This document shows positions 14,172 to 16,590 of a stretch of 16,590 nt of DNA, piece by piece. Position 1 is the stretch's first letter. Each line of letters begins with the position of its first letter. The stretch lies in contig JANQOH010000242.1 of the NCBI GenBank assembly GCA_028289725.1, positions 1-16,590 of the forward strand, written 5' to 3'. The notes beneath the pieces were generated by a model that saw nothing but the letters and a program-made list of their open reading frames with translations, was not told where the DNA came from and did not search any database. Source of the stretch: Alphaproteobacteria bacterium. Its GTDB lineage: Bacteria > Pseudomonadota > Alphaproteobacteria > UBA7887. A program made the translations under genes and the position numbers.

Positions 14172-14618
14172 ATGACCGAACAAACGCCCAAGACACGGGA
14201 CGATTACACTTATTTTCGGGATGTCCACACGCGTTGGTACGACAACGACGTCTACGGCCACGTGAACAACGCGGTGTACTACTTCTACATCGACAGCGTG
14301 ATTAACGACTTCTTGATCAAGGAAGGCGGCCTGGACTTCATCAATGGTCCGACGATCGGAATCGTGCCCGAGACCCGGTGCCGGTTTCGAAAGCCGCTAC
14401 GGTTCCCCGAAGTGGTCGATGCCGGTTTAGCGGTCAAAAAATTGGGCCGCACCAGCGTGGTGTACGACGTGTCGCTCTTTCGCAAGGACGATCAGGACGC
14501 CGCCGCGGAGGGGCATTTCGTGCACGTCTTCGTCGACCGCAACAAACAAGACCAGCCTCGACCGATTCCCGAGCAGATTCGATCGGCCCTCGCAACACTG
14601 TGTCGCGACGGCGATTAG
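14172..14618 (+). CDS. Acyl-CoA thioesterase, 4HBT/YbgC-like hotdog fold
   Basis: The 148-residue product carries the hotdog thioesterase signature RWYDNDVYGHVNNAVYYFYID (21-41), with Asp26 as predicted catalytic acid and the conserved GHVNN. The following ETRCRFRKPLRFPEVVDAGLAVKKLGRTSVVYDVSLF matches the central beta sheet. Such enzymes cleave acyl-CoA thioesters in the cytoplasm; the chain preference is unknown. It follows the hydrolase after 22 nt and is likely in the same operon as metY. It converges on rpmE. Confidence 0.9.
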   Translation: MTEQTPKTRDDYTYFRDVHTRWYDNDVYGHVNNAVYYFYIDSVINDFLIKEGGLDFINGPTIGIVPETRCRFRKPLRFPEVVDAGLAVKKLGRTSVVYDVSLFRKDDQDAAAEGHFVHVFVDRNKQDQPRPIPEQIRSALATLCRDGD

Positions 14619-14637
14619 GGTCTTTTTGAGTTCCGTT

Positions 14638-14649
14638 GCCCGTACGGGC
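14638..14649. terminator. Short palindromic hairpin between thioesterase and rpmE
   Basis: The 12-nt perfect palindrome GCCCGTACGGGC can form a 4-bp stem with a GTAC loop. It lies in the 33-nt gap between the two converging stop codons. T-rich sequence follows on the plus strand (TATTTCTTTT), while the minus strand has no U tract right after it. A weak plus-strand or bidirectional terminator is plausible. Confidence 0.4.
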
Positions 14650-14651
14650 GG

Positions 14652-14882
14652 CTATTTCTTTTCGAGACCGAAACCGGCGAAACGCTTGTTGAAGCGCGCG
14701 ACCTGGCCTTCTGTGTCGATCAAGCGCTGAGCACCGCCTGTCCAGGCGGGGTGGGTTTTCGGGTCGACATCGAGCTTGAGCGTATCGCCCTCTTTGCCCA
14801 TGGTGGACCGGGTCTTGAACTCAGTCCCGTCCGTCATCACCACGGTGATTTCGTGGTAATCGGGGTGGATATCCTTCTTCAT
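14652..14882 (-). CDS. rpmE: 50S ribosomal protein L31, zinc-free type
   Basis: The 76-residue product begins MKKDIHPDYHEITVVMTDG and continues with TRSTMGKEGDTLKLDVDPKTHPAWTGG, the form of L31 usual in alphaproteobacteria, ending FNKRFAGFGLEKK. It contains no cysteine, so it lacks the CxxC zinc site of the L31 C+ type. L31 bridges the two ribosomal subunits. AAAGGAG lies 9 nt upstream of the ATG, supporting the start and strong translation. The gene diverges from cyaY across a 147-nt spacer. Confidence 0.95.
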   Translation of the reverse strand: MKKDIHPDYHEITVVMTDGTEFKTRSTMGKEGDTLKLDVDPKTHPAWTGGAQRLIDTEGQVARFNKRFAGFGLEKK

Positions 14883-14974
14883 AACGCCGGTCTCCTTTGC
14901 GCAAGGCGGGCTGTATAGCGAAACCCTGGGTCCGAGACAAGGCCCGGCGCTTGAGCTACGGGAGTCCGAGGTCT

Positions 14975-15010
14975 ATATGGACCGTCGAAACGGCCGCGCG
15001 ACGGCCATAT
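14975..15010 (+). promoter_or_regulatory. Long hairpin in the cyaY leader, flanked by a duplicated ribosome-binding region
   Basis: ATATGG-A-CCGTCG (14975-14987) pairs with CGACGGCCATAT (14999-15010): 12 bp with one bulged A and an 11-nt loop. GAG at 14968-14970 could extend it with CTC at 15011-15013. The 9-nt sequence CCGAGGTCT occurs on both sides, at 14966-14974 and 15017-15025, the second copy containing the cyaY Shine-Dalgarno. No U tract follows, so it looks like translational or RNA-stability structure rather than a terminator. Confidence 0.5.
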
Positions 15011-15029
15011 CTCGCCCCGAGGTCTGTGT

Positions 15030-15356
15030 ATGGATGAAGATGCGTTCCAATCCGTCGCCGATACGACCTTAATGGCCCTCATGGATCAGCTCGATGAGGC
15101 ATTCGGCGATCGTTGGGATATTGACCTGGAAGGCGGCGTTTTGACGGTCGAACTGGACAACGGCGCGCAATATTTGCTGAACAAACACGCGCCCATGCGC
15201 CAACTCTGGCTATCTTCGCCTGTCAGCGGTGCCGGCCATTTCGATCACGATGCCGCGCGCGGCGTTTGGGTCGATAGTCGTACCGGGAACACCCTGAATG
15301 CCGTACTGAGCGGCGAGTTGGGCGCGGCGGCCGGCCAGCCATTGGAACTCGGTTGA
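15030..15356 (+). CDS. cyaY: CyaY, bacterial frataxin
   Basis: CyaY binds iron and the cysteine desulfurase IscS and modulates Fe-S cluster assembly. The 108-residue product has the frataxin layout: an acidic first helix (MDEDAFQSVADTTLMALMDQLDEAF), then GGVLTVELDNGAQYLLNKHAPMRQLWLSSPVSGAGHFD, the most conserved family block, then a Trp-containing strand and a final helix (LNAVLSGEL). The ATG is preceded by GAGG at 7 nt. It is divergent from rpmE and 46 nt upstream of the ABC exporter. No isc or suf genes are in the window. Confidence 0.93.
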   Translation: MDEDAFQSVADTTLMALMDQLDEAFGDRWDIDLEGGVLTVELDNGAQYLLNKHAPMRQLWLSSPVSGAGHFDHDAARGVWVDSRTGNTLNAVLSGELGAAAGQPLELG

Positions 15357-15402
15357 CCCATAACGGTTCCGCGATCCAGGTATCAGCGGATAGCATGGCG
15401 CT

Positions 15403-16590
15403 ATGAACGTTGGCGACGCACGCGCGAGTGACCGACCGGCAAGCCGGGATTTCAGCCATCTTGGCCGCCTTGCCCGCTATCTGAAGCCATATGTATGGCG
15501 CATCGCCGCGGCCGCGGTGGCGCTGACCGTGGCCGCGGCGACGGTCTTGTCGCTTGGCGTCGGACTGCGCTTTTTGATCGACCAGGGATTTGCCAACGGC
15601 GATCCGGGATTGCTCGATACAGCCCTCCTCGCCCTCCTGGGCGTCGTCATTCTTCTAGCGGCGTCAACCTACGCCCGCTTCTATCTCGTCTCATGGATCG
15701 GCGAACGTGTGGTCGCGGACATACGGCGTGATGTCTATGACCATGTCATCTCCTTATCGCCGAGTTTTTTCGAGACCACGAAAACCGGCGAGGTGCTTAC
15801 GCGCCTGACCACCGACACCACCTTGTTGCAAGTGGTGATCGGTTCCAGCGCATCGGTCGCCCTGCGTAACCTGCTGCTCTTCGTCGGCGGCACGGTCATG
15901 TTGGCGGTCACCAGCTTGAAATTGACCGGCTTGGTTTTCGTGCTGGTGCCTGTCGTGGTTTTACCGATCATCGTGTTCGGCCGCCGTGTCCGGCGTTTGT
16001 CGCGGGCCACGCAAGATCGTGTCGCGGATGTGGGCGCGCATGTCGAAGAGTCGGTGAACGCAATCCGCACCGTGCAGGCCTTTACGCACGAAAAAATCGA
16101 TCAAGACCAGTTTGGCGGTCGGGTCGAGCAAACGTTCGACGTGTCCATTCAGCGTATTCGCGCGCGCGCCTTGCTGACAGCGCTGGTGATGACCAGCGTC
16201 TTTTCCGCCGTCGCTTTGGTCCTTTGGGTCGGCGGTCACGACGTGCTCGGCGGATCATTAACGGCTGGTCAGCTCTCACAGTTTGTGTTTTTCGCGATCG
16301 TCGTGGCCGGCGCCGTGGGCGCGATCAGCGAGGTCTACGGTGATTTGCAGCGCGCTGCCGGCGCCACGGAGCGATTGCTAGAGTTGTTGTCCGTGGTGTC
16401 CGACGTCCGTCCACCCGAACAGCCGCAGCCGCTCCCGGAACCGGCGCGCGGCGAAATCGCCTTCATCAATGTCACGTTCCATTACCCGACCCGCCCCGAT
16501 GCGACATCGCTTGATCGTGTGAATTTTTCGGTCGCGCCCGGCGAGCGCGTCGCGGTCGTTGGCCCGTCGGGCGCCGGCAAGACCACATTG
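15403..16590 (+). CDS. MsbA-like ABC exporter (fused permease-ATPase), 3' truncated
   Basis: The frame is open from the ATG at 15403 to the window end, giving 396 residues. After a short polar N-terminus, residues about 25-300 form a six-helix exporter transmembrane domain. It contains an RFYLVSWIGERVVADIRRDVYDHVISLSPSFFETTKTGEVLTRLTTDT coupling region typical of type IV (ABCB/MsbA) exporters. The nucleotide-binding domain begins at about 345 (GEIAFINVTFHYPTRPD, with the A-loop Tyr), and the Walker A motif GPSGAGKTT is reached at the edge. The signature and Walker B motifs lie outside. Lipid A export is one possibility, but proteobacteria carry several such half-transporters, so the substrate is not assigned. 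Confidence 0.9.
   Translation, partial: MNVGDARASDRPASRDFSHLGRLARYLKPYVWRIAAAAVALTVAAATVLSLGVGLRFLIDQGFANGDPGLLDTALLALLGVVILLAASTYARFYLVSWIGERVVADIRRDVYDHVISLSPSFFETTKTGEVLTRLTTDTTLLQVVIGSSASVALRNLLLFVGGTVMLAVTSLKLTGLVFVLVPVVVLPIIVFGRRVRRLSRATQDRVADVGAHVEESVNAIRTVQAFTHEKIDQDQFGGRVEQTFDVSIQRIRARALLTALVMTSVFSAVALVLWVGGHDVLGGSLTAGQLSQFVFFAIVVAGAVGAISEVYGDLQRAAGATERLLELLSVVSDVRPPEQPQPLPEPARGEIAFINVTFHYPTRPDATSLDRVNFSVAPGERVAVVGPSGAGKTTL

Noticed and set aside
13670..14191. 173-codon minus-strand frame opposite the alpha/beta hydrolase
   Set aside because: The sense strand carries a full catalytic triad; the antisense product is His/Arg/Gly-rich without a fold signature.
1..16590. Mobile elements, CRISPR arrays, prophage, defence or toxin-antitoxin modules
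   Set aside because: No transposase, integrase, terminal repeats, regularly spaced repeats or defence-type domains were seen. Composition and gene families are uniform and housekeeping in kind.

Overview
The window looks like ordinary core chromosome of a GC-rich alphaproteobacterium, most likely near the Rhodospirillales. This rests on marker families typical of that class: a DUF1013/TrcR-type cell-cycle regulator, DUF1192, COQ9, TIGR02444, a 66-residue S21, a cysteine-free L31 and a purE-purK pair. There are 20 protein-coding genes, packed tightly, with several 1-11 nt overlaps. I see no tRNA, rRNA, insertion sequence, phage gene, CRISPR array or toxin-antitoxin pair.

Layout. (1) 1-680: 3' part of an SDR-family gene (+), closed by a symmetrical terminator shared with rpsU. 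(2) 815-1457 (-): ABM-domain protein, then rpsU. (3) 1565-2780 (+): peptide deformylase overlapping COQ9. (4) 2826-4421 (-): purE-purK, with an intrinsic terminator just upstream of purE. (5) 4572-4775 (-) DUF465 and 4927-6569 (+) phosphofructokinase plus TIGR02444 protein, divergent from promoters whose -10 boxes overlap. (6) 6559-11370 (-), in transcription order: MBL-fold hydrolase, quinone-oxidoreductase-like MDR, TrcR, HldE, UbiX. (7) 11572-14618 (+): DUF1192, an unusual 303-nt spacer with repeats and a terminator, O-acetylhomoserine sulfhydrylase, alpha/beta hydrolase, hotdog thioesterase. (8) 14652-14882 (-) L31, divergent from CyaY (15030-15356) and an MsbA-like ABC exporter cut by the window end.

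Functional themes. Ubiquinone biosynthesis appears twice (COQ9, UbiX) beside a quinone-reductase-like MDR. Translation genes (S21, L31, deformylase), purine synthesis (PurE/PurK), LPS heptose synthesis (HldE) and Fe-S/iron handling (CyaY) make up the rest. Genes of poorly known function (TIGR02444, DUF465, DUF1192, MBL-fold, ABM) sit beside or overlap these housekeeping genes.

I did not find a new multi-gene system. The best leads are regulatory or biochemical: the repeat-containing, terminator-bearing spacer before the sulfhydrylase gene; the terminator 25 nt before purE; the duplicated ribosome-binding region with a hairpin before cyaY; the SDR with no canonical catalytic Ser/Tyr/Lys; and a phosphofructokinase combining a Gly typical of ATP enzymes with a Lys typical of PPi enzymes.
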